NCBI GenBank assembly: GCA_036426205.1
Contig: CM071568.1
Location: forward strand, 231,101,236 to 231,165,235
Direction: 5' to 3'
Length of the DNA: 64,000 bases
Source of the DNA: Ascaphus truei
Taxonomy: Eukaryota > Chordata > Amphibia > Anura > Ascaphidae
Positions 20,781-32,329 of this stretch are shown here, piece by piece. The number at the start of each line of letters is the position of its first letter. Within the stretch, counting starts at the first letter, position 1. The translations under genes and the position numbers were made by a program. The notes beneath the pieces are model-generated. The model did not search any database. It saw only the letters and a program-made list of their open reading frames with translations, and was not told the DNA's origin.

Positions 20781-22199
20781 CTGCAATTATAACAAAAGAA
20801 ACAAAAAACAAAACAATATTCAAAGTCTCATGATTGTATTTTGGCAACAATTGTAAAAAAATACCTACCTTCTTTAGTAGCAGCCTAGAGCTAAATACCA
20901 CCCCATAAAACATCTACAATACTACCTTGCCTTTAAAAGCCTAAATTGTAATCACTATTTCCATCTGATTCTTGAATTAACCTTTTCATCCAACCTCTCC
21001 CTTTAACACAAAAAAATGTCACCCCCTCAGCACTGTCCTGACTTGGACAGTAGCCAACCATATCTGTCTTCCTTAACCAATTATACTATTTTGAGTTTCT
21101 ATAGTCACTCACGGCCGTGTCATTCGTTGTACTAACAAAACGTTATACATGGTTATACAGAACACAGAAGATGATAAATCCTGCTAATTACTGCCATTAG
21201 CTAATCAGATTTTACAGAGCTTTCTTTTAATTGGCCCTTCATCCTCCAAACAAATACTTATTAGCAGGGTCGTATAGCATTACATTGCCTAGAGACATTT
21301 ACTCAGGAGTAAAAAATTATATAGCACTACTTACTAAACCATAACCTCCCTTTGCTTTGGGCATTGGTCCTATAAAATCAATTTATATTGATTTCTATGG
21401 CACATATGAAATGGTAACATTTCACGTTTTTTTTAACTATACTAAAACAACCTAGGAATATGAATCATTCATCTGGGCATTCTACCAATTGTCTTGGTGT
21501 ATTGACAATCTTTTCTCTGCCTACTAACAAAATATATTTTCTCATTATAATTTCATCAATCAGTGGGCATATATTTGATTTGATATTCCCTTAACCCAGG
21601 AGGTCGCCAACCTTTTTGTGCCAGAGGGTTACCCTTGAGCATTCAGGAGTGGCAGGCAGGCACACAAGCACACACACCTTGGGAGGTGGGCCTCCAATGT
21701 GCATCGTTCCCGACTTGCGGTACGCAGCAGCTGTCGGCAGCACTGCGGTCTTGGGCTCCCACAAAAGGCTTGGCGGGCGCCATGGTTGGGGATCTTTGCC
21801 CCAACCTGTCCCAATAGCAACATTTTAAAAGTTCTGGCTTTTGCACAGGATTGACACTTAACCTAGAGTCTTGTAGGGCTGTCAAAATATACTGCAAATC
21901 CCTGAATGTCAATAAGATACCATACCTGTTTATTTTTCCAAGCTTTCAGTAAATCTTAAAGCATTCAATGCTAGAGTGATATATTTCACTCCTGAAACAA
22001 CGAGTCATTTCTTCACACAATTCACTGTGAGCTCTTTAAACAAATAAACTAACAGAAAGGGAGGGGAAGCCCTTCTTGCAACACAGGACACAAATAAGAC
22101 CAATCCATTCTTAACAAAATAGTTATATGTGATCCTAAAACAAAAAAGTATACCTTTTTGTAAAATATACTCTCTCCTTTAGTTTGGATCAATAGATAA
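20781..22199. other. Intergenic DNA before the provirus
   Basis: Mostly AT-rich and unassigned. From about 21598 (CAGGAGGTCGCCAACC) the sequence looks like the start of a hAT-type element, but no matching right end was located. Confidence 0.4.
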
Positions 22200-22203
22200 C
22201 AAT

Positions 22204-22834
22204 TGACGAAGTTGAGAAAAAGTACATTAAGGGGGGGAGGTCTGACATAAACAGCACTGGGATCTGAGAAGCCATATTAAGTCAGCATCCATCTTAGGTG
22301 CCTGATATTGTCATCCATTTTGTCTATTGTCTGCACGAGTGTTGTTTTAAAAGACACATTTTTTTCTTCTTTCTGCTCCTTAGTTTTAAGTGATAATAAG
22401 CTTTTCAGCTAACCACAAGACCTTGGAGATGGGAGAAATGTGCCACTGTTATGAAAATAAAACATAGATAACAGACACATCTCACAGTCAGGGGGAGGTT
22501 CTAATGGTCATATACACCCTTTCTCAGAAATCACGTATATAGAGAAAAAGTCACTGGCTTGAATAATAGTATGAATCTTACAGTTATGTTATTAACTCAA
22601 TGTTCATATTCATATTTTGTTTATCTTATACGGTTATGTAATGACGCACACGCCACCTCATACAGGGGGCGTGGGCTTAGTATTTTTGGTATAAATATGG
22701 CTTGTAGGCCAATATGTCGTCAGGGAAGTTTTATTTTGAAACTTCCTTCTATGTGTGCACATGTTCACAAAATAAACTCATTTGTTATTCTGCAATAATC
22801 CTCAGATGAGATTTCTTTATTCACGCTTTTCACA
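22204..22834 (+). repeat. 5' LTR of the endogenous retrovirus
   Basis: 631 bp, TG to CA. TATAAATA at 22690-22697 marks the promoter, and AATAAA at 22771-22776 the polyadenylation signal near the R/U5 border. A CpG-containing block (GACGCACACGCCACC) precedes the TATA box. Confidence 0.92.
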
Positions 22835-22836
22835 GA

Positions 22837-22854
22837 TGGCGCTCCGAATAGGAA
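22837..22854 (+). promoter_or_regulatory. Retroviral primer-binding site
   Basis: TGGCGCTCCGAATAGGAA begins two bases after the LTR end. TGG pairs with a tRNA CCA end. The tRNA identity is not certain. Confidence 0.7.
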
Positions 22855-23255
22855 CCCAAATATACCAGAAGCTGAGCACTTTAAAAAACCACTCCTCGGT
22901 CACTCAAACCTGAGCACTCATAAGAATCAAGGTAAAAGGCACCTTTTGAGGAAAGCCTAAGGTTAAAAAATTGTTTTGAGTGATGTGTAGAGAGCCAGGT
23001 TTGGAAGGGTGTCTCAATCTAGTTGACGGGTTACCTAGCAGTTTCAAATGAGTTTATTAATCTCTGCTCCTGTATCCATTTTAAAGTGTAAGAGTTGTAA
23101 TGTTTTGTTAGGGACTAAGGTGACAGTCCCGTTAAAAGTTTTGGTGTTTTGGTGATGAAGGTGAGTGTTTGTATGCTTAAGGGATTGTTTTCAAGATTGT
23201 CATGACTTTTCCTTGATTGTATGTTTACTCTATTTTACCAATAACATACCAAAAG

Positions 23256-23376
23256 AATTGTACATGATCAATTAAATTTGATTATTGTATCAGGAGAATT
23301 GTACATTTTCAATTAAACTTGGTTATTGTAACAGGAGTTGTACGCAATCAGCTTGCGCTGGTTACTGTAGCAGGAG
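23256..23376 (+). repeat. Three tandem 39-41-bp repeats in the proviral leader
   Basis: Copies at 23256-23296, 23297-23337 and 23338-23376 share TTGTACAT..., GGTTATTGTAACAGGAG and similar. The last ends five bases before the gag ATG. Each contains a CAGGAG that could be splice-related. Confidence 0.8.
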
Positions 23377-23380
23377 AATA

Positions 23381-23539
23381 ATGGGAAACCAAAGTTCTCA
23401 AAATTTGCCATTAGAGGTTGTGTCTGCAGACAAAAATAATAAAGAATGGATACAGAGAACAAAAAGAGACAATTTAAATATGTTTTGTTGGCCAATGAAA
23501 ATAACGAGAGGTAACTCTCAATGTATTACTTCCTGGTAA
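23381..23539 (+). pseudogene. gag: Truncated retroviral gag (matrix start)
   Basis: The ATG follows the leader repeats, and the product begins MGNQSS, a myristoylation-type start as used by retroviral matrix proteins to reach the plasma membrane. The frame runs about 40 codons. It then enters a LINE/SINE tail (GTAACTCTCAATGTATTAC, poly ATAA) and stops at 23539. Everything that should follow (capsid, nucleocapsid, pol) is absent or unrecognisable. Confidence 0.65.
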
Positions 23540-23575
23540 AATATTTTATAAATAAATAAATAAATACATGCAAGT
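23500..23575 (+). mobile_element. Non-LTR retroposon 3' tail with (ATAA)n
   Basis: GAGAGGTAACTCTCAATG, TTCCTGGTAAAA and an ATAAATAAATAAATA run. The same tail is at 56770-56830. It marks the point where proviral gag is interrupted. Confidence 0.75.
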
Positions 23576-24726
23576 TCAAGTGAAAAAACACATGCAAGTC
23601 CCAGTGAAAAACACGCCACCCCAAGGTAAAAAAGTTTGTTTTCAATAAATTACTATGGAAAGAAGCGTGAACCTATGGGCAGCCGCACCGTTTTTCTTAT
23701 TCGTAAGAATGCGAACGCAAGGGCTCATAGTTGAACCTTCTAACTTTCAGTAATCCCTGTGTGTTTGTGGCAGTACAAATCTTTGGATTTTATGAGGTTT
23801 TTGTGGCTAAAGTCATCCATGGCATGACCGGCTGACGGAAGCGGCAGAAATCAGGTGTGCACGTATCAGCTTTTCCTTCCATTTCCCCACAAGCAATAAG
23901 TGGTTATAAATCATTTCCTGATATAAACTCAAGTTTCGGTGCCGGCAAGTAAAATTGTTGTGCCCCTAATGGAGATTTGTTAGATGGATTTGATACCCTA
24001 ATGAATTTTTCCTGAATGATTACCTGTGTGAAAGATAAACCATGCTAAGTATCACGTGTACACAAATCACCATTCAAGAACTTGCGAGTACTTACAAAAA
24101 CATGAATATTATTTGCTCACAATGAAGTCTAAATTTTTAAAAGGTTTTAAAAGGTGTACATCAAATATAGAAGGATTAAAGAATGCGGGAAAGAATGGCC
24201 ATATATTCAGCTCTGTCACTGGTGAAAGTTTAAAAGGTTTATTCGTTTTGGCCAGGCGGATAAGTTTTTTTAAAACCAGGAGATACAGTATTCTTTTTTC
24301 TTTCTGCTCAAATGTCTGCAAGAAAGAGATCAGAATAACAGCAGCACAGATTGTGCCCCCACCTTTTTCTTCAGCTCGATGAATGTACAAAAGATAAGAA
24401 AGTTAACTCAAAAGCTCCGGAGCATCAAAGTAGTTTTAAATTTAGGCTATTTATGAGAATAAAGAAAGAGAATGAAACTTTTATTAATTTAGTTGCAGGA
24501 TGAAATTGTTTATAATAGGGGAGAAATGTTTTTCTTTTATTTGTTCGTTATTTTTGTGATGTTGTTTGGCTGTGTATGAGAGAAGTTCTTGTATTTTGTG
24601 TTCTGTTTTGTGTGTAACCAGTAAAAACACATTTCAATTTTATTTCTATAGGATTAGGATATGTTTGGGATTATTTTTTTGTTTAAAAATGCTGATAAAA
24701 GCTCAGAAGCATTGTTTGAATTATAT

Positions 24727-26060
24727 ATTGTATTGTATGTTTTTATGTATATAACACCATTAGTGTGCATAGCGCTTCACAGGAGTGGTGCACGTCGTAA
24801 TCATATAGGTATCAAATGGTAAAGGTAATAGGTCATGGAATAAGTGATCCAGACATAAAAGTAACATTAAGGAAGAGAAGTCCCTGCTCTGAGGAGATTA
24901 CAATCTAATTGGTTGGTAGGGAGAGCGTCCAGAGACAGTAGCATTTGATTAGAAGCCAGGAGAGGGATTTCAGGAGGGGAAACGCAGAATCAGAGTTTAA
25001 AGAGTAGAGTGATTCTGTCAGCAGCGTTTAGGATAGATTGTACTGTAGGGAAGACAGGTGAGAGGCAGGAAGGCTGGATAGCAGGGGATTACAGTAATCA
25101 AGATGGGAGAGAATGAGGGCCTGAATCAGAGTTTTAACAGTTGAGCAACAGAGGAACAGGTGTATCTTTGTGATATTGTGGAGGAAAAAGCAACAGGTTA
25201 TAGAAATGTTTTGAATGAGAGAGAAGAATATGAGAGGAGTTGAGTGTGACCCCTAAGCAGCGTACTTGGGCTACTGGATAATAGATTGTACTGTACTTCA
25301 AGAGTAATATGGAAGGAGGTAGTAGGGCCAGGTTTGGAAGGAAGTATAAGGAACTCTGTTTTTGCCATGTTAAGTTTAAGGCGAAGGAGTGCCATCCAGG
25401 ATGAGATAACAGAAAGACATTCAGAAACTTTGGTTTGTACAGCAGGTGTAAGGTCAGGGGTTGAAAAGTAAATGTGTGTAGTCGGCATAGAGGTGATATT
25501 TAAACCCAAAAGATGTTATTAGGTCACCTAGAGACAGTGTGTACAGAGAAAATAGAAAAGTGTGGTCCACAGAGGCAAATGCTTCAGAGAGGTTGAGTAA
25601 TATGAGCAGAGTATAATGTCTTTGGCAGCATATAGGTCATCAGTTATTTTAGTGAGAATTGTCTCCGTGGAGGGAGCAGTGCAGAAGTCAGATTGCAGAG
25701 GGTTAAGGAGAGAATGGGTGTTGAGAAAAATGGAGCAATAAAGAGAATATAAGACAGTTCAGTAGTTAGAAAGACAGGTAGGGTCAAGATTGCTATTTTT
25801 GAATCATGGTATAACTGTTGCATGTTTGAAGGAGAATGGAAAGGTATCAGAGTAGAGGGAGAAGAGGAGATCAACAGTGATGGCGACATTCTCTTCTGAG
25901 ACAGTGGAAAAAGAGTCAAGGAAAGCAGGAAGCGGTGTAGGATAGGAGGAAACAGAGGGGATGTTCTGATGTATGGATTCCACCTTTTCCTTAAAATAGT
26001 CAGCAAAGTCCTGAGGTGAGATGAAGGAAGAGTTAGTGTGGGTTAGACTTGTGAGTGTTG
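24727..26060 (-). mobile_element. L2-type LINE, RT and 3' end (decayed)
   Basis: On minus, the 3' end carries the TATAGCGC-type tail seen at 4230. Upstream are RT-like fragments, including an ORF (25198-25509) with [34 protein letters not shown] and PSKPGP, which matches the thumb-side region of L2/CR1 reverse transcriptases. A further fragment (25644-26006) has HATV-like and FKNSNLDPTCL-like strings in changing frames. Many stops; not active. It lies inside the provirus in the opposite orientation. Confidence 0.7.
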
Positions 26061-26801
26061 ATTAATGGAGAGAAGTAGGTTTGTTTAGCTTGAGAAAGGG
26101 CAGAGTTGAAACAGGATAGCATAAATTTGTAGTGAAGGAAGTCTGTGAAAGTATGAGAGTTCAAACAGAAGGCATTAAAAGGAACGAGTGGAGGGAGCTA
26201 TTTGTGTGTTAAGAAGTGATATAACCTCATCTATATAAAAGTCCCGTTATTTAATTTTTGAGAGGCCATAAAAAATTTAGTTCTTAGGGCTCTGGATAGA
26301 GCTCCATTTATCTAACTTTAAGCAAAAGTTCCAATCCAATAATTATTATTTTGTTTATGAAGAAGCCATTGTGCCATTATCTTATCTGTTCAGGGTCATT
26401 TGGCGAAACGCCTAGAAACAAGTTGGCTTTGAAAATTATTTTTTTTAGTCAAATGCGGAGTGTCTTTAAAAATATAAAGCTGACTGTGTACTCGGCACTG
26501 TGCAAAGAGATTATATTACAAGACATTAGTGTGAAGTCTTATACAAAATCATTTGTCTATTAACTGAATATGTGATGTATTTTATAACTTTTAATCATTT
26601 ATTTTTTTCCAAAGGTGTCCATAAGCAGAAGTTATTGTCAAAATTGCTGTGTAATTTAGAATGGTTTGCCAGGAAGTGGTGAATTGGGAGTCGCCACTCG
26701 GGTTTTTGGGTGTGTCTTGTGCATAGGGTTAAAAACAGGGGATACATAGTTGCAAAACCTGTTACATAAGTGAACAGGGTATACATTATATACAAGGCAT
26801 T

Positions 26802-27135
26802 TCAAACTTTTAGCAGAATAGTTACAGTGGAGTGTTTGGGTAAAAGCCAGATTGGGATTGGCAAGGGAAATTTGTATTGGTAAAATAATTGCTTAATTGG
26901 GAATGGACATATTTGTTCCATGACTGTGGATAGTATTTGGAGAAGAGAGATTGGCCTGTAGTTTGAGACAGTGTTTTTTGTCCCCACTTTTGAAGATTGG
27001 GACAACTCTGGCAGTTTTCCAGGTCTTAGGGATATGGTCTGCAGACAGGATAGAATTAACTATGGAAGCAATTAGTTTGGCAATGGCTGGGGCACCAAGT
27101 CTTATGAACTTAAATTGTAGCAAAGTCAGGTTCAC
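26802..27135 (-). mobile_element. L2-type LINE RT fragment (fingers/palm)
   Basis: Two overlapping frames on minus give HIPKTWKTARVVPIFKSGDK and NTVSNYRPISLLQILSTVME, then LPKHSTVTILLKV. This is the classic N-terminal RT motif of LINEs (PIFKSGD..NYRPISLL). It is a separate piece from the LINE at 24727-26060, with about 740 bp of unassigned DNA between. Confidence 0.8.
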
Positions 27136-27640
27136 ATTGGCGACTTAGTTTTAATTTGAGGAACATTCATAGGGAATACCTCTGTCTATATGTGGCTGCT
27201 AAGACAGGAGTAAACACATTGATACAATAATTTATTCCTAGGTATAAATGATCTCCCTATGAGACACTTATGGGATGACGTATGACTGACTATTAGTAGT
27301 CCAAAGGAATGAATTAAGGACCATGTTATTGTTAATAAAACAATTAGTAAGTATTGTATGCAACTAATATATTTTTTGAGTCTCTAGGACAAAGTTGAAA
27401 GTGCACCTACTTCGAGACGGGGTTAATAGTCAAATATCTCCTACACAAGCATGCTCTTCATCCCATATGAAAAGGCCCATACTAACCACCAATACAGCAA
27501 TTAAAGTGGCAGAGTTCTTTTCCTGGATCCAAAGCACGTAAAGCTCAATCCAGCTCCACCAAAGACCAATGACATTTCCACTTTTCTTCTTTCAAAGACT
27601 CAATATTTTTATTTTAGAGTGTGTTTAAGTTAGAAATTTA
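27136..27640. other. Unassigned DNA within the provirus interval
   Basis: AT-rich, no recognisable motif. Coding-like retroviral sequence resumes at about 27643. Confidence 0.4.
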
Positions 27641-27642
27641 AG

Positions 27643-27861
27643 ATGTATGTACAATTGGGCCTTGATGGGAGGATTGGTTTCCTGGAAACGTGGCTTGTGA
27701 ATGCTCTTGTATGTTTTTTGGCATTACTCATCACTCTCTATGTATGTGTAAGGTGCAGCAAAACTTTGATCCAGAAGTGTGTTGCACCTCCATCGAAAGG
27801 AGTGGGTCACCCAGGGGCGTGTGTCAGCCACAAGGAAATGATCATAAGTCAGCCATTTTGA
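27643..27861 (+). pseudogene. env: Retroviral env C-terminus, first copy
   Basis: Open frame with a membrane anchor (NALVCFLALLITLYVCV) followed by a Cys-containing tail (CVAPPSKG). The pattern is the same as in the second copy at about 28545-28640. Two env ends in one provirus point to a duplication or recombination with a relative. Confidence 0.5.
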
Positions 27862-28094
27862 CCATCTCAGACATTTTGTCTGTTCTGATATTCTGAGTGA
27901 ATGATGTATATAATGCGTGCAGGGGTGATGATCATGCATTCGCTTCCACAGATACCAACCCCCTTCAATTCTCAGAAATAGAATGTTGTGATGATTCTGA
28001 AAATATATGACGATAGAGATAGATGCCATTTCATTTATCTAGCAACTGCATACCCAAAGAAAGGTTGCTTGCATAAAATAAGGTTTTTAGTATT

Positions 28095-28755
28095 ATGTGT
28101 ATAATTTCTGTATTTTCCCATTTTTTTAAGACAGCCTCTTTAAAGGGTGTATCACACTCTAGGAACAAGAATCAATTTATGGGTCAAGTGTCTCCACCAA
28201 CCAATGAAACCTGTGTAAAAATGTATGTTCAGTCAGATAACAATTTACAGGAAGGATGTGGCCTTAATTTTGCAGTTTTTTATTTCATCATTAAACCAAG
28301 AACAGGTTCAGATTAGGCTTATAGCCTTACAAAACAGAATTGCTTTAGACTATGTTTTAGCTTCAAAAGGAGGGGTATGTGTCTTAATTAAGGAACAATG
28401 CTGGGTTTTCATTCAAGATCAGAGTAGCAGTGTACAGCATGAACTAGATGAAATACAAGAGATTCAAAAAAGGCTTACAAAGGGAAGTGACACAGAATAT
28501 CACCCGTTGGGGTTAGGTGAATGGCTTGGATCACTTGGAGCAAAAACGTATGAATGCTTTGCTGTGTGTGTTGGTGTTACTGTTTGTCATGTATGTGTGT
28601 GTCATGTGTTGCAGAGGTATGATCCACAAATGTGCTACCCCCTCTTCCAATCTGATGCCACTCTTTGCAGATGCCAGAAACAGCAGTCCCTTGAAGAAAG
28701 AAGATGCCGATCACAGTTATTCAACTCCAAAAGACATGTTGCCACAGCGCCATAA
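28095..28755 (+). pseudogene. env: Retroviral env transmembrane subunit, second copy (frameshifted)
   Basis: The frame from 28225 contains the conserved transmembrane-subunit block LQNRIALDYVLASKGGVC, then a region where gamma/epsilon-type viruses carry a CX6CC motif; here the last Cys is replaced by Trp. A membrane-proximal segment ending LGEWLGSLG follows. The membrane anchor and tail (NALLCVLVLLFVMYVCV) lie in the next frame (28517-28765), so a frameshift near 28530-28560 breaks the gene. The surface subunit is not recognisable. In an intact virus this protein mediates membrane fusion; this copy cannot be full length. Confidence 0.75.
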
Positions 28756-28914
28756 GAGACTATGACAGCAGGAGGGAACCACCCTCTTCCTTTCACTCCG
28801 GTGTATACATAAAAACACTATCAGATGATGGAGCACCCCAGTATACAATACGAGTCTGTCTATGTGTCCCTGGACTAACATCATAACCTTAATTCTCTAA
28901 AGCAATGTTTTAAG

Positions 28915-28931
28915 AATAAAAAGGAGGGAAC
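28915..28931 (+). promoter_or_regulatory. Retroviral polypurine tract
   Basis: AATAAAAAGGAGGGAAC directly precedes the 3' LTR, where plus-strand DNA synthesis is primed. Confidence 0.85.
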
Positions 28932-29577
28932 TGACAAAGTTGAGAAAAAGTACATTAAGGGGGGGAGGTCTGACATAAACAGCACTGGGATCTGAGCAGC
29001 AATTTTCAGTCAGCATCCATCTTAGGTGCCTGATATTGTCATCCATTTTGTCTATTGTCTGCATGAGTGTTGGTATGAAAAGTTAGGTTTAAAAGACACA
29101 TTTTTTTTCTTCTTTCTGCTCCTTAGTTTTAAGTGATAATAAGCTTTTCAGCTAACCACAAGACCTTGGAGACGGGAGAAATGTGCCACTGTTATGAAAA
29201 TAAAACATAGAAAACAGACACATCTCACAGTCAAGGGGAGGTTCTCATGGTCATATACACCGTTTCTCAGAAATCACGTATATAGAGAAAAAGTCACTGG
29301 CTTGAATAATAGTATGAATCTTACAGTTATGTTATTAACTCAATGTTCATATTCATATTTTGTTTATCTTATACGCTTATGTAATGACGCACACGCCACC
29401 TCATACAGGGGACGTGGGCTTAGTATTTTTTGTATAAATATGGCTTGTAGGCCAATATGTCGTTGGGGAAGTTTTATTTTGAAACTTCCTTCTGTGTGTG
29501 CACATGTTCACAAAATAAACTCATTTGTTATTCTGCAATAATCCTCAGATGTGGTTTCTTTATTCACGCTTTTCACA
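28932..29577 (+). repeat. 3' LTR of the endogenous retrovirus
   Basis: 646 bp, near-identical to 22204-22834, with an extra segment near 29070-29085 (GGTATGAAAAGTTAGG). TATAAATA at 29433-29440, AATAAA at 29514-29519. Confidence 0.92.
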
Positions 29578-29581
29578 CAAT

Positions 29582-30014
29582 TCTACAGGAACCACAGGAG
29601 GTTAAATAAGATGGGCAGCTCAAGTGGCATTAGGATTGGCAATAGGTATGTTAAAGTCTCCAAGGATGACAGTAGGTGCATCAGAGGCAAGGAAGCCAGG
29701 ATGCAAAATTGCCACGAAATAGAGATTTGTGCAATAGATGAGGGGAAATGGTGGAAAAAAAGACGGATGGCATGGACTTAAGGATGAGAGGGAGGGGGTA
29801 TGACATTAAAGGTGCAACATGGGGAAAGTAGTAGGCCAACTGCTACACACTGATCAGGGGGTGTGGCTGAGAGGCCACCATAGTGTGTCACAGGAGGGCT
29901 GGTGTCTGAAGGGGTGTGCCAGGTTTCTGTAATAGCTAGAAGGTTGAGAGTTGGAAATGAATAGGTCATATATTGCAGTAAGTTTGTTGCAGGCATCTCG
30001 TGCGTTACATAAGG
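29582..30014 (-). pseudogene. L2-type LINE endonuclease domain (part 1)
   Basis: On minus the frame reads MPATNLLQYM, NLLAITETWHTPSDT and a GLLLSPCCTFNVIPP block. This is the N-terminal APE-type endonuclease of L2 LINEs (conserved E in ITETW), which nicks target DNA before reverse transcription. It is cut at 30015 by a hAT MITE and ends at the provirus border. Confidence 0.75.
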
Positions 30015-30263
30015 CAGGGGTGAGCAAACTGGGGGGCACGACGGTTGCAGAGGTCCCACGCTGTTCCCCCAAGCCATTTAAATCAAATGCCGGGGGATCG
30101 CGTGAGGCCTCTGCAACTTCCCTTACCTTGGGCAACGCGGCATCAAATGATGCTGCCGGGTCACGTGACATCACGTTGCCATGGCAATGTGACACTGCAG
30201 CATCATTTGCCGCCGAAGACAAGGTAAGGAGGGGGCGCAGACGGAAAAGTTTGCGCACCCCTG
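30015..30263. mobile_element. hAT MITE inside the LINE
   Basis: Ends CAGGGGTGAGCAAACT and AGTTTGCGCACCCCTG are inverted repeats. Flanks ACATAAGG and ACATAGG(A) are a near-match 8-bp duplication. The interior is CpG-rich and non-coding. A truncated relative is at 44870-45000. Confidence 0.8.
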
Positions 30264-30650
30264 ACATAGGACACAGGAAAAGAAAAGGGATAGGTGCAAT
30301 GGGGATGAGTAGGAGTTATTAGCAATGTGTGGTGAGACTTTGGGGCAGGGTGTGAGACGTGAAAGGATTGGGTCAGGATTTGGGGCACGTCGCCAGAGTT
30401 CGAGTAATAATAAGGAGAGAAAGAGTAGGAGATTTAGTTGCAGGTTTAATTTTTGGGGAGTATGATGCAAGAAGCAGATGGCTGAACAATGAGGCAGATG
30501 ACAGTAGAGTGGGACATGAGGAAGAAGGGTTTAGGGGTGAAAGCGTGGGAGCTAGTGGTAGAGGAAAAAGCAAGAGCAGAGGAACTAGTGTAAAGCAGAG
30601 TTTATTGAAGTCATTACATAACATGGTGCTGTAGTATTTCCAGTTGGCAT
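30264..30650 (-). pseudogene. L2-type LINE 5' part (continuation across the MITE)
   Basis: On minus: WRRAPNPDPILSRLTPCPK and SPHIANNSYSSP, Pro/Ser-rich text that joins the endonuclease block once the MITE is removed. Assignment is by position and composition. Confidence 0.5.
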
Positions 30651-30902
30651 GTTCAGTGCACAGGAGCACAAAACAATGGACGGCACTCTAACACTCTCTC
30701 ATAGCCTCCCAGTGAAAAATTATTCAAAGTGACACACAGGTGCTAAGGTGAATCTAATAAATTAAAGCAAATAAGTATATATGTGACTTAAGTCTACAAT
30801 AATAGTGCAAAAAATTATAAATATAAGAGGTAAAACCTCAACTCACCCCTTAACAAAGACTGTTCCAGGTATCTTGCCAAACGATTTTCTCCAAAATGTA
30901 AG

Positions 30903-31535
30903 AGGAGAGCGGTGGTTGTAACAATGTAAGAGAAAAATTCACATAGTGAAATAATGTTGTGCAAAGGAAAATTATTATAAATAAACCTCAAAAATGTCTA
31001 CTCACAATGGAGCAAATAATTAAGGCAGTATCCCAATCAGTGGCAATGATATCTCAAGCTTGGGTGCGATCTTAGGTGGTCCCAGTGGATCTCAGAGAGA
31101 AAACAGACCAAAGTGCATATAGAAAAGTACAATTTTTTTTATATAAAAGCTCTCACAAATCAAGGCTTACACTTTGGCAACGTTCAGAAAGCTAGAAAGG
31201 TGTCTCAGTAAGACGAGTCGCGATCTCACCACTTCGTGTGTCCATGCATCTGCCCGCGTCACTTCTAGTTCCGGTCGTCTGGGGCTGGTCTGCTCACTAA
31301 CTCTGCAAGTCCCACAGCTTCATCATCAGGAGTAATCAGGTTACTCTCTGAGATCCACTGGAACCACCTAACATCGCACACAAGCTTGAGATATCATTGC
31401 CACTGATAGGGATACTGCCTTAATTATTTGCTCCGTTGTGAGTAGACATTTTTGAGGTTTATTCATAATAATTTTCCAACATTATTGCACTATTTTAATT
31501 TTTCTCTTACATGGTTACTACCACCGCTCCCCTTG
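30903..31535. repeat. Long inverted repeat with CpG-rich centre
   Basis: Arms 30903-31108 and 31333-31535 are about 200-bp reverse complements (for example GATATCTCAAGCTTG and CAAGCTTGAGATATC). The centre (31200-31330) holds CpG-rich sequence and, on minus, CCTGATGATGAAGCTGTGG, a degraded relative of the hammerhead-like motif. It is probably an inverted Penelope-type terminal-repeat pair. Confidence 0.7.
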
Positions 31536-32321
31536 TTTTTGAGAAAAATGTTCAGTACACAGGCAGCCGGGGCCACAGACAGATTTCCCAAGGCCCAGGA
31601 CTAGTTTCGCCTGGGCTGCGGTCTGCCTCTCTTGCCAGTGAGTGCCGGAAGCTGGGAATCACTTCCTGGTGCACCCAGCGCGAGAGGACGGTGTGGGGGA
31701 AGAGGCAGACAGCAGCTGGGAGAGCCGACTACGGCAAGTAGATGCCCGGCAGCTGGACGCAGCAAGGCAAGCCCCCCCACTGCCACCGGGTCGGGGACAC
31801 ATGTCCTGGCTCACGACGGCAACCCTGCAGGTAGCAGCATTAGGCAGTGGTAGGGTATGTTATGAGGTTGCAGAGGTAATTAGAGGATGACAGGCAGGAA
31901 AGGACTGATGTGCATTAAATGCGATCCTTGGCCCCTGCTATCAAAGGAATCCCGGATATCCCCGTCCACCAACCCAGTCTCAACTCCTTCCTCCCCCCAC
32001 ATCTCAACGCCTCTTCAATCCCTTCCCTTCCTCTACCATGATGTCAGACATATGGGGGAGGACATGTGCCAAGATGGAGTTAAGAGAATTTCGATGACTT
32101 TACAGTTGTTTTTTAATTGGATATTTATTTCAATACATTTATCATTACAATTTTTTTGTTGTTGTTATCCCTCAACCCTAGTATGGACTGGAGCACAGCC
32201 ATAAATATTTATGCCCTAATTGCCAGATTTTGGAGAGTTTGATGACCAAAATATAATTAAACATGGCTTTAATACAGTGAGGAAAGTAATACTCAGGATT
32301 TGAGGAATGCATTTTTAAACT
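31536..32321. other. Unassigned DNA
   Basis: 31560-31860 is GC-rich with short ORFs on both strands. Around 31920-32040 the plus strand reads Pro/Ser-rich text (SPHISTPLQSLPFL) that may be LINE-derived. No gene is called. Confidence 0.35.
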
Positions 32322-32329
32322 GCTACACA

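Larger units (their letters stand above)
22204..29577 (+). mobile_element. Endogenous retrovirus (defective provirus)
   Basis: Two directly repeated LTRs (22204-22834 and 28932-29577) start TG and end CA. They enclose a primer-binding site, a gag start, env remnants and a polypurine tract. The 4-bp target duplication CAAT is present at 22200-22203 and 29578-29581; this length is used by gamma- and epsilon-type retroviruses. The LTRs differ at roughly 20 positions in 630 bp plus one indel of about 16 bp (by-eye count). Most of gag and all recognisable pol are missing, and L2-type LINE sequence on the minus strand fills 24727-27135. It cannot encode a virus. Confidence 0.9.
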
